A DNA stretch of 64,000 bases from Bradyrhizobium sp. NP1 (lineage in GTDB: Bacteria; Pseudomonadota; Alphaproteobacteria; Rhizobiales; Xanthobacteraceae), in contig NZ_CP127385.1 in assembly GCF_030378205.1 (NCBI RefSeq), forward strand, positions 5,744,001 to 5,808,000, in the 5' to 3' direction. The notes beneath the pieces are model-generated. The model was not told where the DNA came from. It saw nothing but the letters and a program-made list of their open reading frames with translations, and did not search any database. A program made the translations under genes and the position numbers. Shown one piece after another: positions 27,287 through 35,767 of the stretch (its first letter is position 1; the number at the start of each line of letters is the position of its first letter).

Positions 27287-28963
27287 ATGGGGGTGAAGAC
27301 CGCCGACACCATTCTGACGGGAAACGTGCTGGTGCTGGACCGCGCCGGCAGCGTCGCCGAGGGGATCGCGATCGCCGACGGCCGCATCCTTGGCTGTGGG
27401 CGCCGCGCCGATGTCATGGCGCTGCGCGGGCCGACGACGCAGCTGCACGATTTCGGCGCGCGCACGCTGATCCCCGGCTTCAACGACACCCACGCCCATT
27501 CCGACAGCCTGGGCTTGAAGACCATCCGCCCGTCGCTGGAAGGCGCGCGATCGATCGCCGACGTGCTTGAGCGCATCGGCAAGCTCGCCGCGCAGAAAAA
27601 ACCCGGCGAGTGGATCGTCACCATGCCGATCGGCGAGCCGCCCTTCTACTGGGAGGCCGACAAGTTCCTCGCCGAGCGTCGCCTGCCAAACCGGCACGAG
27701 CTCGACCGCGTCGCGCCCGACAATCCCGTCTATATTTCCGGCCCGAGCGGCTATTGGGGCGAGCCGCCCTGTTTCATGATCCTCAACAGCCTCGCGCTGA
27801 AGCTCAACGGCATCGACCGCAACACGCGCCCGCGCGTCGACGGAGTCGAGATCGTCCATGACGATGCCGGCGAGCCGACCGGCGTGATCATCGAGCACAA
27901 CTACACGCGAATGGCGGAGCCGGACCTGTTGAAGGCTGTGCCGCGCTTCTCGCTCGACGACCGCATCGAGGGCCTGCGCCGCTCGCTGCCGATCTATCAT
28001 GAGAAAGGCACGACCAGCGTCTATGAGGGGCACGGCTGCGCGCCCGACGTGGTCGCGAGCTTTCGCCAGCTCTGGGAGCGCAATGAGCTCTCGCTGCGCA
28101 GCTCGCTGGTGATGAGCCCGGCCTGGCTCGGCACCGCGGAAGCCGAATACGCCATGCGGCACTGGCTCCCCTTCGCGCGCGGCCGCGGCTTCGGCGACGA
28201 CACGCTGAAGATATCGGGCGTCTTCGTCGGCTATGGCGGCAATCCGCAATTCAACGACCTCCTGCGCAAGGACATGGGCGACGTCGGCTGGGGCGGCGGC
28301 CTGCCGAGCGTCAACACGCCTTCGGATTTCGAAGCGCTGTGCATGCTGGCGGGCCGATACAATCTGCGCCTGCACACGCTCGCTTCCGACAGACTGCACG
28401 AGGTGGTCCCGATCCTCGAGCGCGTCGCAAAACACTATCCGATCGGCGCGCGGCGCTGGGTGGTCGAGCACATCAGCAAGGCCAATGAGCGCGACCTGCA
28501 GGCGATCAAGACAATGGGGATCGCGGTCACGCTGATCCCCGCGCATTATCTCTGGAAGGTCGGCCACGTCTTCGCCGGCCTCGACGGGCAAGAGCTCGAC
28601 CTGCTGTCGCCGGCGCGGCGGCTGATCGAGCTCGGCGTGCCGGTGTCGGCGGCGACCGACGCCGTGCCGAACGATCCCCTGTTCTGCATGTGGGTGATGC
28701 TGACGCGGCAGGACCGCCGCTCCGGCCGTACCATGGGCGCGCGCGGGGTGCTCTCCAACGAGGCCGCGCTGCGCCTTCTGACCGTGAACGGCGCGTGGCT
28801 GACCTTCGAGGAAGATCGCAAGGGCCCCCTCCTGCCGGGATACTTTGCCGACATCGCTGTGCTGTCGGGCAATCCGCTGACCGCGAGCGCGGAAGCCTTG
28901 CTCGACATGAGCTGCGAGGCCACCATGGTCGGCGGCCGCTGGCTGCACGGCCCCGTGACTTGA
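27287..28963 (+). CDS. YtcJ-like amidohydrolase
   Basis: A 558-residue Amidohydro_3 protein. NVLVLDRAGSVAEGIAIADGR opens the beta-sandwich, H69/H71 sit in GFNDTHAHSDS, and WVVEHISKANERDL and AATDAVPNDPLF carry later metal ligands. The end PLLPGYFADIAVLSGNPL is the closing strand. ATG 27287 is used; a TTG at 27257 is in frame upstream. It is followed after 32 bp by a Liv-type binding protein and livHMGF, so this hydrolase and that transporter form one likely operon for import and cleavage of one compound class. Confidence 0.85.
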   Translation: MGVKTADTILTGNVLVLDRAGSVAEGIAIADGRILGCGRRADVMALRGPTTQLHDFGARTLIPGFNDTHAHSDSLGLKTIRPSLEGARSIADVLERIGKLAAQKKPGEWIVTMPIGEPPFYWEADKFLAERRLPNRHELDRVAPDNPVYISGPSGYWGEPPCFMILNSLALKLNGIDRNTRPRVDGVEIVHDDAGEPTGVIIEHNYTRMAEPDLLKAVPRFSLDDRIEGLRRSLPIYHEKGTTSVYEGHGCAPDVVASFRQLWERNELSLRSSLVMSPAWLGTAEAEYAMRHWLPFARGRGFGDDTLKISGVFVGYGGNPQFNDLLRKDMGDVGWGGGLPSVNTPSDFEALCMLAGRYNLRLHTLASDRLHEVVPILERVAKHYPIGARRWVVEHISKANERDLQAIKTMGIAVTLIPAHYLWKVGHVFAGLDGQELDLLSPARRLIELGVPVSAATDAVPNDPLFCMWVMLTRQDRRSGRTMGARGVLSNEAALRLLTVNGAWLTFEEDRKGPLLPGYFADIAVLSGNPLTASAEALLDMSCEATMVGGRWLHGPVT

Positions 28964-28995
28964 TGCATTACACCGCTGGAATTCGGAGGGACCGG

Positions 28996-30207
28996 ATGTC
29001 GGGAATGAAGACCGCAAGCCTTGCCATGGCCACCGCCGCTTTCTTGCTGAGCGGCGCCGATCACGCCGCCCATGCCGCGGACAAGATCCTCAAGATCGGC
29101 GCGCCGCTGCCGCTGACCGGCGGGCTCGCGCCCGAAGGCCTGCGCATGAAGGCAGGCTATGATCTCTGGGCCAAGACCCAGAACGAGGCCGGCGGCATCA
29201 AGGCCGGCAGCGACACCTACAAGGTCGAGATCGACTATTCCGACTACCAGTCCAACACGCCGCGCGCGGTACAGTCCGCCGAGCTGATGATCACCGAGGG
29301 CAAGGTCGATGCGATCTTCGCTCCGTTCGGCTCCGGCGCCACCAAGGCGGTGAGCGCGATCACCGAGAAATACGGCGTGCCGATGATCGCGGCGCAAGCC
29401 GCCTCCGCCCAGGTCTACGACCAGGGCTTCAAATACCTGTTCGGCATGTACACGCCGAACGACACGGTGACGCGGCCTCTGATCGACCTGCTGATCGCGA
29501 AGAACCCGAGCATCAAGCGCGTCGCCGTGCTGGCGCGCAACGACCTGTTCCCGCTCGCGATCGCGGAGGAGCTGATCAAATACGCCAAGGAGAAAGGGCT
29601 CGAGATCGTCTCCGACCAGAAATTCCCGATCGGCACCGTCGATTTCAGCTCTGCGCTGACGCAAGTTCGCTCCAGCAATCCGGACCTGATCTATGCGACC
29701 GGCTACGTCAACGACAACATCCTGATCCGCAAGCAGATGGAGGAGCTTGGCGTCCGCGCCCAGCTCACCGCGATGCTGGTCGGCCCGACCACGCCGGAAT
29801 TCATCGCCGGCACCGGCAAGCTTTCGGAGAACGTCGTGACGGCGTCCTGGTGGGACGTCGCGGCCAAGTTCAAGGGCGAAGACGTGTTCGGCTCGGCGGA
29901 GAATTTCGAGCAGCTGTTCCGCAAGAACTACAACAACACCTATCCCGACTATTCAGTGGCCGCAGGCGCCGCCTGTGGCGTCGTGCTGGCGATCGCCGTC
30001 AACAAGGCCGGCACCGTCGACAAGGCCAGGGTACGCGACCAGCTGGCGACCATGGACGTGCAGACGTTCTTCGGCCGCGTCAAGTTCGGGCCGACCGGCC
30101 AGATCAACTCGCTGAAGCCGCCGACGATGCAGGTCCAGGACGGCAAACCCGTGGTCGTCGATCCGCCCGAGATCGCGCAGGCCCCGATCCGTTTCGACAA
30201 GAAGTAG
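28996..30207 (+). CDS. Branched-chain-type ABC transporter substrate-binding protein
   Basis: A 403-residue periplasmic protein. The signal segment MKTASLAMATAAFLLSGADHAAHA is followed by DKILKIGAPLPLTGGLAPEG, the Peripla_BP_6 start, and later by FAPFGSGATKAVSAITEKYGVPM. GGAGGG-like GGAGGG ribosome site (GGAGGG at 28985-28990) supports ATG 28996. It is encoded directly upstream of livH, livM, livG and livF and so delivers ligand to that complete transporter. Coupling to the preceding YtcJ-like gene points to an amide or cyclic nitrogen compound, but the ligand is not readable from sequence. Confidence 0.92.
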   Translation: MSGMKTASLAMATAAFLLSGADHAAHAADKILKIGAPLPLTGGLAPEGLRMKAGYDLWAKTQNEAGGIKAGSDTYKVEIDYSDYQSNTPRAVQSAELMITEGKVDAIFAPFGSGATKAVSAITEKYGVPMIAAQAASAQVYDQGFKYLFGMYTPNDTVTRPLIDLLIAKNPSIKRVAVLARNDLFPLAIAEELIKYAKEKGLEIVSDQKFPIGTVDFSSALTQVRSSNPDLIYATGYVNDNILIRKQMEELGVRAQLTAMLVGPTTPEFIAGTGKLSENVVTASWWDVAAKFKGEDVFGSAENFEQLFRKNYNNTYPDYSVAAGAACGVVLAIAVNKAGTVDKARVRDQLATMDVQTFFGRVKFGPTGQINSLKPPTMQVQDGKPVVVDPPEIAQAPIRFDKK

Positions 30208-30316
30208 CAGGCTTCGCCAAGCGGGGATTGGCGACTTCCATCAACCAGGCACGGGGCGAGGACGGCGGTCGGTCGGCCTCGTCCAGGCGAAACCGAACGT
30301 CAGGCATCACAGGCGG

Positions 30317-31180
30317 ATGATCTTCTTCCAATACCTTGCCAACGGGCTGATCCTCGGCGGCCTCTATGCCTGCATAGCCGCCGGCTTTTCGCTGGTCTGG
30401 GGCGTGCTCAGCATCATCAACCTGCTGCACGGCTCGTTCATCGTGTTCGGCTTCTATATCGCCTACTTTTCCTACACGGTGCTCGGCATCCACCCGTTCC
30501 TGTCCATCATCACCTCCGGCCTCGTGCTCGGCGCGATCGGCTATGTGGTCCAGTTCTTCGTCATCAACCGCGTGGTGGCCCGCTCCGTGCTGGTGACGCT
30601 GATCCTGACCTTCGGCCTCGAGCTGATGATGAACAATGCCATGCTGGTTTCGTTCTCGGCCGACTACCGCAAGGTCATCCTGCAGAATTCGCTCGGCATC
30701 GCGCAGTTCGGCAACGTGTTCATCCCGCTCGACCGCGCGCTGTCGACACTGATCGCCTTCCTGCTCATCCTGCTGCTCTGGCTCGTGCTGCGGCTGACCT
30801 CGATCGGCCGCGCCATCGTCGCGGTGCGTTTCGATCGCGAGGCGGCGCTGTTGATGGGCATCGACGTGACCAGGACCTATGCGGTGACCTTTGCGCTGGG
30901 CGCGGCGCTGGCGGGCGCCGCCGGCAGCCTGCTCAGCGTGTCCTTTCCGATCGCCCCGCTCTCGGGCCCGCTGTTTCTCAGCAAGGCCTTCGTCATCTGC
31001 GTGCTCGGCGGCGTCGGCAGCGTGCCGGGGGCCGCGGTCGGCGGCCTCGCGTTCGGACTGTTGGAAAGTTTTGGCGCGGTGCTGTTCGGATCCGAATACG
31101 CGCTGACGCTGGCCTTCGTGGTGCTGATCATCCTCCTCCTGGTCCGCCCGCACGGCCTTCTGGGCGTCAAGGGGTTTTGA
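30317..31180 (+). CDS. livH: Branched-chain-type ABC permease LivH
   Basis: A 287-residue inner-membrane permease starting MIFFQYLANGLILGGLYACI, with the LivH motif SIINLLHGSFIVFGFY near residue 40 and the ATPase-contact loop VRFDREAALLMGIDVTRTYA. The final strand LLLVRPHGLLGVKGF is typical. It follows the binding-protein gene after a 109-bp spacer with no visible gene, and its stop overlaps the livM start (TGATG), so the permease pair is made together. Confidence 0.93.
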   Translation: MIFFQYLANGLILGGLYACIAAGFSLVWGVLSIINLLHGSFIVFGFYIAYFSYTVLGIHPFLSIITSGLVLGAIGYVVQFFVINRVVARSVLVTLILTFGLELMMNNAMLVSFSADYRKVILQNSLGIAQFGNVFIPLDRALSTLIAFLLILLLWLVLRLTSIGRAIVAVRFDREAALLMGIDVTRTYAVTFALGAALAGAAGSLLSVSFPIAPLSGPLFLSKAFVICVLGGVGSVPGAAVGGLAFGLLESFGAVLFGSEYALTLAFVVLIILLLVRPHGLLGVKGF

Positions 31181-32115
31181 TGACAACACCGCAACGCATC
31201 TCGCTGTTGATCGCCGTCGTGGCCCTGCTGGCGCTGCCGCTGCTCGGCAACAATTATATCCTCCGGCTCGCGACCATCGCATCGATGTATGCGGTGCTGA
31301 CGATGGCCTGGAACGTGGTCGGCGGCTTCGCCGGCTACCCGCTGTTCGGCATCGCCGCCTTCTTCGGCCTTGGCGCCTATTCGGGCGCGGTGGTGCAGGC
31401 GAACGGCGTTCCGGTTGCGCTGGCCTGGATATTCGCGGTCGCCGTCGGCACGCTGTTTGCGCTCGTGCTCGGATTCGTGCTGCTGCGCCTGCGCGGTCAC
31501 GCCTTTGCGATCGCAACGCTCGTCATCGCCGAGGTGCTGCGCGAGCTCACCAACGGCTGGACCAGCCTGACCGGCGGCGGCATGGGGCTGAACCTGCCGT
31601 TCTTCGGCTGGTCGCCGACCGCGCTTGCCGTGTTCTTCTTCTATGTGATGCTCGCCCTCGCGATGCTGACCCTGGCCACGACCTACGTGATCGCGCATAA
31701 CCGGCTCGGCTTCGCGCTGAACTGCATCCGCCAGAACGAAGACGCCGCCAACATCGTCGGGATCGACACCACCCGCTACAAGATCATCGCGTTCACGCTG
31801 TCGGGCGCCTTTGCCTCCGCGGCCGGCGCGATCTACGCGTCATGGACCGGCTATATCGAGCCGTCCGACGTCTACGACGTGCTGTTCTCGATCAAGCCGA
31901 TCATCATGGCTCTGCTCGGCGGCATGGGAACGGTATTCGGACCCGTCATCGGGGCGGTCGCCTTCCTCGTGCTCGACGAGATCGTCTGGCGCAACTTCCT
32001 CCAGCTCCACACCGGCGTGCTCGGCTTCCTGATCGTGGTGCTGATCCTGTTCCTGCCATCCGGCCTGTCGTCGTTCGGCATCCGCGACCTCTGGCGCAAG
32101 GCGGCTGCGGCATGA
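31180..32115 (+). CDS. livM: Branched-chain-type ABC permease LivM
   Basis: A 311-residue inner-membrane permease. LLGNNYILRLATIASMYAV and FAGYPLFGIAAFFGLGAYS are LivM family blocks, and CIRQNEDAANIVGIDTTRYK is the coupling loop to the ATPases. It would pair with LivH from the gene before it. ATG 31180 shares its A with the livH stop; the stop in turn overlaps the livG start by four bases. Confidence 0.93.
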   Translation: MTTPQRISLLIAVVALLALPLLGNNYILRLATIASMYAVLTMAWNVVGGFAGYPLFGIAAFFGLGAYSGAVVQANGVPVALAWIFAVAVGTLFALVLGFVLLRLRGHAFAIATLVIAEVLRELTNGWTSLTGGGMGLNLPFFGWSPTALAVFFFYVMLALAMLTLATTYVIAHNRLGFALNCIRQNEDAANIVGIDTTRYKIIAFTLSGAFASAAGAIYASWTGYIEPSDVYDVLFSIKPIIMALLGGMGTVFGPVIGAVAFLVLDEIVWRNFLQLHTGVLGFLIVVLILFLPSGLSSFGIRDLWRKAAAA

Positions 32116-32861
32116 CGGCCTTGCTCGAACTCAGGAACGTCTGCCGCTCCTTCGGCGGCGTGCGCGCCATCCATAATGTCTCGCTCAAGCTCGAGCCCGG
32201 CCAGATCGTCGGGCTGATCGGCCCGAACGGCGCCGGAAAGAGCACGCTGGTCAACATCATCACCGGCGTGCATCCGGCAAGCTCCGGCGAAATCCTGCAC
32301 AAGGGCGAGCCCATTCAGCATCTGAAGCCGTTCCAGATCTCGGCGCGCGGCATCGCCCGCACCTTCCAGGTGGTGCAGCCTTTCCCCGCGATGACTGTGG
32401 TCGAAAACGTGATGGCGGGCGCGATGTTTGCCGCCGGCATCAAGTCCATGGAGGAAGCGCGCAAGGTAGCGATGGAGCATCTCGCCTTCACCGGCCTTGC
32501 GGTGCTCGCCGACCGCCCCGCCGAGCAACTGACGCTCGCCTTTCGCAAGCGGCTCGAGCTCGCCAAGGGCCTCGCCATGAACCCGCATATCCTGCTGCTC
32601 GACGAGGTCAACGCCGGGCTGAACTCGGCCGAGATCGAGCAGGCGCTCGGCCTGATCCGTGCGATTGCCGCGCGCGGCATCTCGATCGTCATCATCGAGC
32701 ACCTCCTGAAAGTCGTGACCGGCCTGTGCAGCCGCATCATCGTCCTGCATCATGGCGAGCTGATCGCCGACGATCCCGCCGCCGACGTGATCCGCGATCC
32801 CCGCGTGATCGAGGCCTATCTCGGCTCCCGCTTCGCCGAACGGCAGATGGTGCGTCAATGA
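32112..32861 (+). CDS. livG: Branched-chain-type ABC transporter ATPase LivG
   Basis: A 249-residue ATPase with Walker A GPNGAGKST, the GIARTFQVVQPFPAMTVVENV segment marking LivG-type proteins, and Walker B ILLLDEVNAGLN. The Walker B neighbour is Val-Asn rather than the usual Pro-Thr (DEVNAG), and the signature region reads LTLAFRKRLELAKGL instead of LSGGQ-like, a variation seen in some Liv paralogs. The switch histidine is in IVIIEHLLKVV. Overlaps with livM and livF indicate coupled translation. Confidence 0.9.
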   Translation: MTALLELRNVCRSFGGVRAIHNVSLKLEPGQIVGLIGPNGAGKSTLVNIITGVHPASSGEILHKGEPIQHLKPFQISARGIARTFQVVQPFPAMTVVENVMAGAMFAAGIKSMEEARKVAMEHLAFTGLAVLADRPAEQLTLAFRKRLELAKGLAMNPHILLLDEVNAGLNSAEIEQALGLIRAIAARGISIVIIEHLLKVVTGLCSRIIVLHHGELIADDPAADVIRDPRVIEAYLGSRFAERQMVRQ

Positions 32862-33577
32862 CCGCGCCACTGCTCAGCGTCAGCAATCTCACGTCCGGCT
32901 ACGGCGATGTCCAGGTTCTGTGGGGGATCGACCTTCACGTCGGCGAAGGCGAAGCGGTCTGCCTGGTCGGCTCGAACGGCGCGGGAAAGAGCACGCTGCT
33001 GCGCACGCTCTCCGGCCTCCTGCGCGCCCGCGCCGGGCGGATCGAATTCCAGGGCGAGGACATCACCAACCGGACTCCGCGGCAGATCCTGGGCCACGGC
33101 ATCGTGCATGTGCCGGAGGGACGCCGCCTGTTCGGGCCGATGAACGTGGTCGACAACCTCCTGACCGGCGCCTATCTGCGCAGCGACCGCGCCGCGATCC
33201 GGCACGACCTCGACCGCATGCTGACGCTGTTTCCGATCCTGGCCGAGCGCCGCTATCAGGCCGCGGGCACGCTGTCGGGCGGCGAGCAGCAGATGTGCGC
33301 GATCGCGCGCGGCATCATGAGCGCTCCCAAACTTCTGATGATCGACGAGCTGTCGCTGGGGCTGGCGCCGAAGATCGTCGATCACCTCGGCGCGGCGTTA
33401 CGCCAGATCATGGCGGAAGGCCTGTCGCTGCTGCTGGTGGAGCAGGATGTCGCGACCGCCTTCGAGCTGACCAGCCGCGGCGTCGTCGTCGATTCCGGCC
33501 GCGTCAGGATCTCTGGGCCGACCGAGGAGCTGTCGGTCAACCCGATGGTCCAGCAGACCTATATGGGGATTGCGTGA
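32858..33577 (+). CDS. livF: Branched-chain-type ABC transporter ATPase LivF
   Basis: A 239-residue ATPase that closes the operon. Walker A is GSNGAGKST, the signature LSGGEQQMCAIARGI, Walker B LLMIDELSLGLAP, and the switch region LLVEQDVATAF. It pairs with the preceding LivG, which it overlaps by four bases. A palindromic repeat starts about 25 bp after the stop and may act as the 3' end of the transcript. Confidence 0.92.
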   Translation: MTAPLLSVSNLTSGYGDVQVLWGIDLHVGEGEAVCLVGSNGAGKSTLLRTLSGLLRARAGRIEFQGEDITNRTPRQILGHGIVHVPEGRRLFGPMNVVDNLLTGAYLRSDRAAIRHDLDRMLTLFPILAERRYQAAGTLSGGEQQMCAIARGIMSAPKLLMIDELSLGLAPKIVDHLGAALRQIMAEGLSLLLVEQDVATAFELTSRGVVVDSGRVRISGPTEELSVNPMVQQTYMGIA

Positions 33578-33602
33578 GTGCGACTCGGAACCGGCCGCGT
33601 TT

Positions 33603-33693
33603 CGTCATGGCCGGGCTCGTCCCGGCCATCCACGTCTTTTCTGCCGAAAACAACGCGAGGACGTGGATGCCCGGCACAAGGCCGGGCATGACG
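33603..33693. repeat. Palindromic intergenic repeat, type 'CGTCATGGCCGGG'
   Basis: The left arm CGTCATGGCCGGGCTCGTCC and the right arm ending GCCGGGCATGACG are near-perfect inverted copies, with ATCCACGTC and GACGTGGAT inside. Each arm has its own GGCCGGG/CCCGGCC hairpin. It is of a kind common in Bradyrhizobium spacers and lies between convergent livF and RidA genes, where it may limit read-through. Confidence 0.75.
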
Positions 33694-33757
33694 AGCTCGA
33701 AAAATCACTGATCTTATTGGAGGCTTGGCCTTTGGGTGCGGCCGTCGCGTTCCGCCC

Positions 33758-34162
33758 TCAATCGAACATCGCGATGCAGTCGATCTCGACGTTGACACCC
33801 TTGCGGTGCGGGGTGCCGCCGACGCAGGTCCGCGTCACGCGGTCGTTCTCGAAATAGCTGCGGAACACCTCGTTGAAGCGCGGGAAGTCGGCGACGTCGC
33901 GCAGGATCACGCGCATGTTGACCACGTTGGCGAGCGTGGCGCCGCCGGCCTCCAGCACGCTGAGCAGATTGTCCAGCGTGCGGCGCGTCTGAACCTCGAT
34001 GTCGCCTTCCACCACCGTCTTGGTCGCGGGATCGAGCGGCCCCTGCCCCGAGACGAACAGCATGTTGCCGAAGCGGATCGCCTGCGCGATCGGCGGCGGC
34101 TTCTGCAGATCGGTAAAGCCCGTGGTCGGTGCGTTGGCCGAGGTGACGAATTTCTTGGGCAT
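33758..34162 (-). CDS. RidA-family imine/enamine deaminase (possible 2-aminomuconate deaminase)
   Basis: A 134-residue RidA/YjgF protein. The family blocks are NMLFVSGQGPLDP, TRRTLDNLLSVLEAGGATLANVVNMRV and the C-terminal NVEIDCIA; R111 in VTRTCVGG is the likely substrate-carboxylate arginine. In 3-hydroxyanthranilate and 2-aminophenol pathways a protein of this family hydrolyses 2-aminomuconate to 4-oxalocrotonate, and the genes just upstream encode steps before and after that. ATG 34162 is the start; a longer frame would read the palindromic repeat. Generic imine scavenging is the alternative role. Confidence 0.85.
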   Translation of the reverse strand: MPKKFVTSANAPTTGFTDLQKPPPIAQAIRFGNMLFVSGQGPLDPATKTVVEGDIEVQTRRTLDNLLSVLEAGGATLANVVNMRVILRDVADFPRFNEVFRSYFENDRVTRTCVGGTPHRKGVNVEIDCIAMFD

Positions 34163-34202
34163 TGCCGTTCCTTCTCCTCTCAGGACGCCTTCGGTGCCGG
34201 CG

Positions 34203-34370
34203 CTAGTACCGCCGATTTGAAGTCCGCGCACGGGCTCCCAGACATTAGCAATGCGGACTTCAAATCGAAAGCGGTACTAGAATTATGAATTTGCTAGTAC
34301 CCTTTGCTTCCCGAAGTTCGTTTGCGAGCAAGCCGAGACGATTTCACGAACTTCGGGAAGCGGGTACTAG
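34203..34370. repeat. CTAG-ended palindromic repeat, copy B (two hairpins)
   Basis: Hairpin 1 runs from CTAGTACCGCC at 34203 to GCGGTACTAG at 34280, with inner arms GATTTGAAGTCCGC and GCGGACTTCAAATC. Hairpin 2 runs from CTAGTACCC at 34294 to GGGTACTAG at 34370, with arms TTCCCGAAGTTCG and CGAACTTCGGGAA. Every hairpin boundary is CTAG. The order of blocks matches copy A at 20395-20517. Hairpin 2 contains the end of the neighbouring dioxygenase gene. Confidence 0.8.
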
Positions 34371-34877
34371 CGCATTCGGCATCACCGTGCCGCATTTCTT
34401 GCAGGTGCGCGCGTCCTCGTTGTCGAAGAAGCGCTTGTAGGCCTGCGACACCGGGTCGGCGCGATAGTCGCTGACCACGAAGGTTTCCTCGTGCAGGAAG
34501 TTGCCGCAGCTCTGGCAGTACCAGTGGAACTTGTCGATTTCGTCGGCGTGGCGCTGGCGCTCGATGATCAGCGCAAAGGCGTCGGGCGGAAAGCGCGGCG
34601 AATGCGGCACGCCGGGCGGCATCCAATTGGTCGAGCCTTCCGGGATCACGCAGATCTCTTCCTTCCCCTCCGGGGTGCGGTAATGCAGGTTCATCGTCCC
34701 CTTGATCATGTAGGTGACTTCGTCGCTGCCGTTGATGTGGAATTCGCTGCGGTATTCGCGGCCGCGGGCGACGAAGGCGAGCGAACCCGGCTCCTGCCAA
34801 AGCACCTTCACGCGCTTGCCGCTCTCGGCGAGTTCTTTGGCGATCTCCTGGAGTTTCACGACCGGAAGCTGCTGCAT
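34344..34877 (-). CDS. nbaC: 3-Hydroxyanthranilate 3,4-dioxygenase
   Basis: A 177-residue cupin dioxygenase that opens the ring of 3-hydroxyanthranilate to 2-amino-3-carboxymuconate semialdehyde. The iron ligands are H47, E53 and H92 (FHINGSDEVTY and GVPHSPRF), spaced as in NbaC-type enzymes. A rubredoxin-like metal site is formed by C120, C123, C158 and C161, as in bacterial and fungal members. ATG 34877 has GAGGAG six bases ahead; ATG 34883 is too close to it. The last eight or so residues and the TGA stop are encoded by the palindromic repeat, so the native C-terminus was replaced. Confidence 0.88.
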   Translation of the reverse strand: MQQLPVVKLQEIAKELAESGKRVKVLWQEPGSLAFVARGREYRSEFHINGSDEVTYMIKGTMNLHYRTPEGKEEICVIPEGSTNWMPPGVPHSPRFPPDAFALIIERQRHADEIDKFHWYCQSCGNFLHEETFVVSDYRADPVSQAYKRFFDNEDARTCKKCGTVMPNALVPASRSS

Positions 34878-34988
34878 TGTCATCTCCTCATTTCAAGAAC
34901 CGGTTCACCCGCAGGCTGCCGCCTGCATCGGGTCAAAGCCGGTTCGTTGCGATATTCAACCTGTTGTCCGCGTCCGATGCCATGCCCT

Positions 34989-35756
34989 TCACTTCTTCCT
35001 GAAAGCGGCGGCAAGCGCGTCCGTGCTTTTCGCGAGCAGCCCGATGTCGGTGCCGACGGCGGCGAAGCGATAGCCCCACTCGATATAGCGCCGCGCATCC
35101 GCTTCGACCGGCGTCAGGATGCCGGAAACCTTGCCGGCGTCGTGGATTCGCCGCGCCGCCACTTCGATGGCACGCTGCACGTCCGGATGCAGCGGATTGC
35201 CGATGTGGCCCATCGACGCGCTGAGATCGGACGGTCCGACGAAGATGCCGTCGACGCCGTCGACCGCGGCGATCTCCGGGATGCGGTCGATCGCGCCGAG
35301 CGTTTCCGCCTGCACGAGAACACAGACCTGCTGGTCCGCTTCCTTCAAATACGAGGTGGCGCGGCCAAAGCGGGCAGCGCGGCCGCCGGTCGTGATGCCG
35401 CGGATGCCGGCCGGCGGATAGCGGCAGGCCGCGACCGCGCGCCGCGCCTCCTCGGCGTTCTGCACGAAGGGAATGAGCAGGGTCTGCGCGCCGATGTCGA
35501 GCAGCCGCTTGATCAGGACCGCGTCGTTCCAGGCCGGGCGCACCACCACCTGCGCGGTGCCGACCGCGAAGGCCTGGAGCTGGGCCAGCACGTCAGGCGG
35601 CTCGTTCGGCGCATGTTCGGTGTCGAGCAGCACCCAGTCGAACCCGGCATCGCCGATGATCTCGGCCGCGATATTGCTGCCGAGGCTGCACCACAGGCCG
35701 ATCTGCAATTCGCCGGCCAGCAGGCGGCGCTTGAATGTATTCTGCGGGGTCTGCAT
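34989..35756 (-). CDS. HpcH/HpaI-family class II aldolase
   Basis: A 255-residue metal-dependent aldolase. GFDWVLLDTEHAPNEPPDV carries the catalytic His (H48), VVVRPAWND the substrate arginine R73, and VQAET with GPSDLSASMG the metal-binding Glu and Asp. Family members cleave 4-hydroxy-2-oxo acids such as 4-hydroxy-2-oxoheptanedioate into pyruvate and an aldehyde. It follows an HpaH-like hydratase by 11 bp and would take its product. The precise chain length of the substrate is not determined. Confidence 0.88.
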   Translation of the reverse strand: MQTPQNTFKRRLLAGELQIGLWCSLGSNIAAEIIGDAGFDWVLLDTEHAPNEPPDVLAQLQAFAVGTAQVVVRPAWNDAVLIKRLLDIGAQTLLIPFVQNAEEARRAVAACRYPPAGIRGITTGGRAARFGRATSYLKEADQQVCVLVQAETLGAIDRIPEIAAVDGVDGIFVGPSDLSASMGHIGNPLHPDVQRAIEVAARRIHDAGKVSGILTPVEADARRYIEWGYRFAAVGTDIGLLAKSTDALAAAFRKK

Positions 35757-35767
35757 TCCTCATCCCT

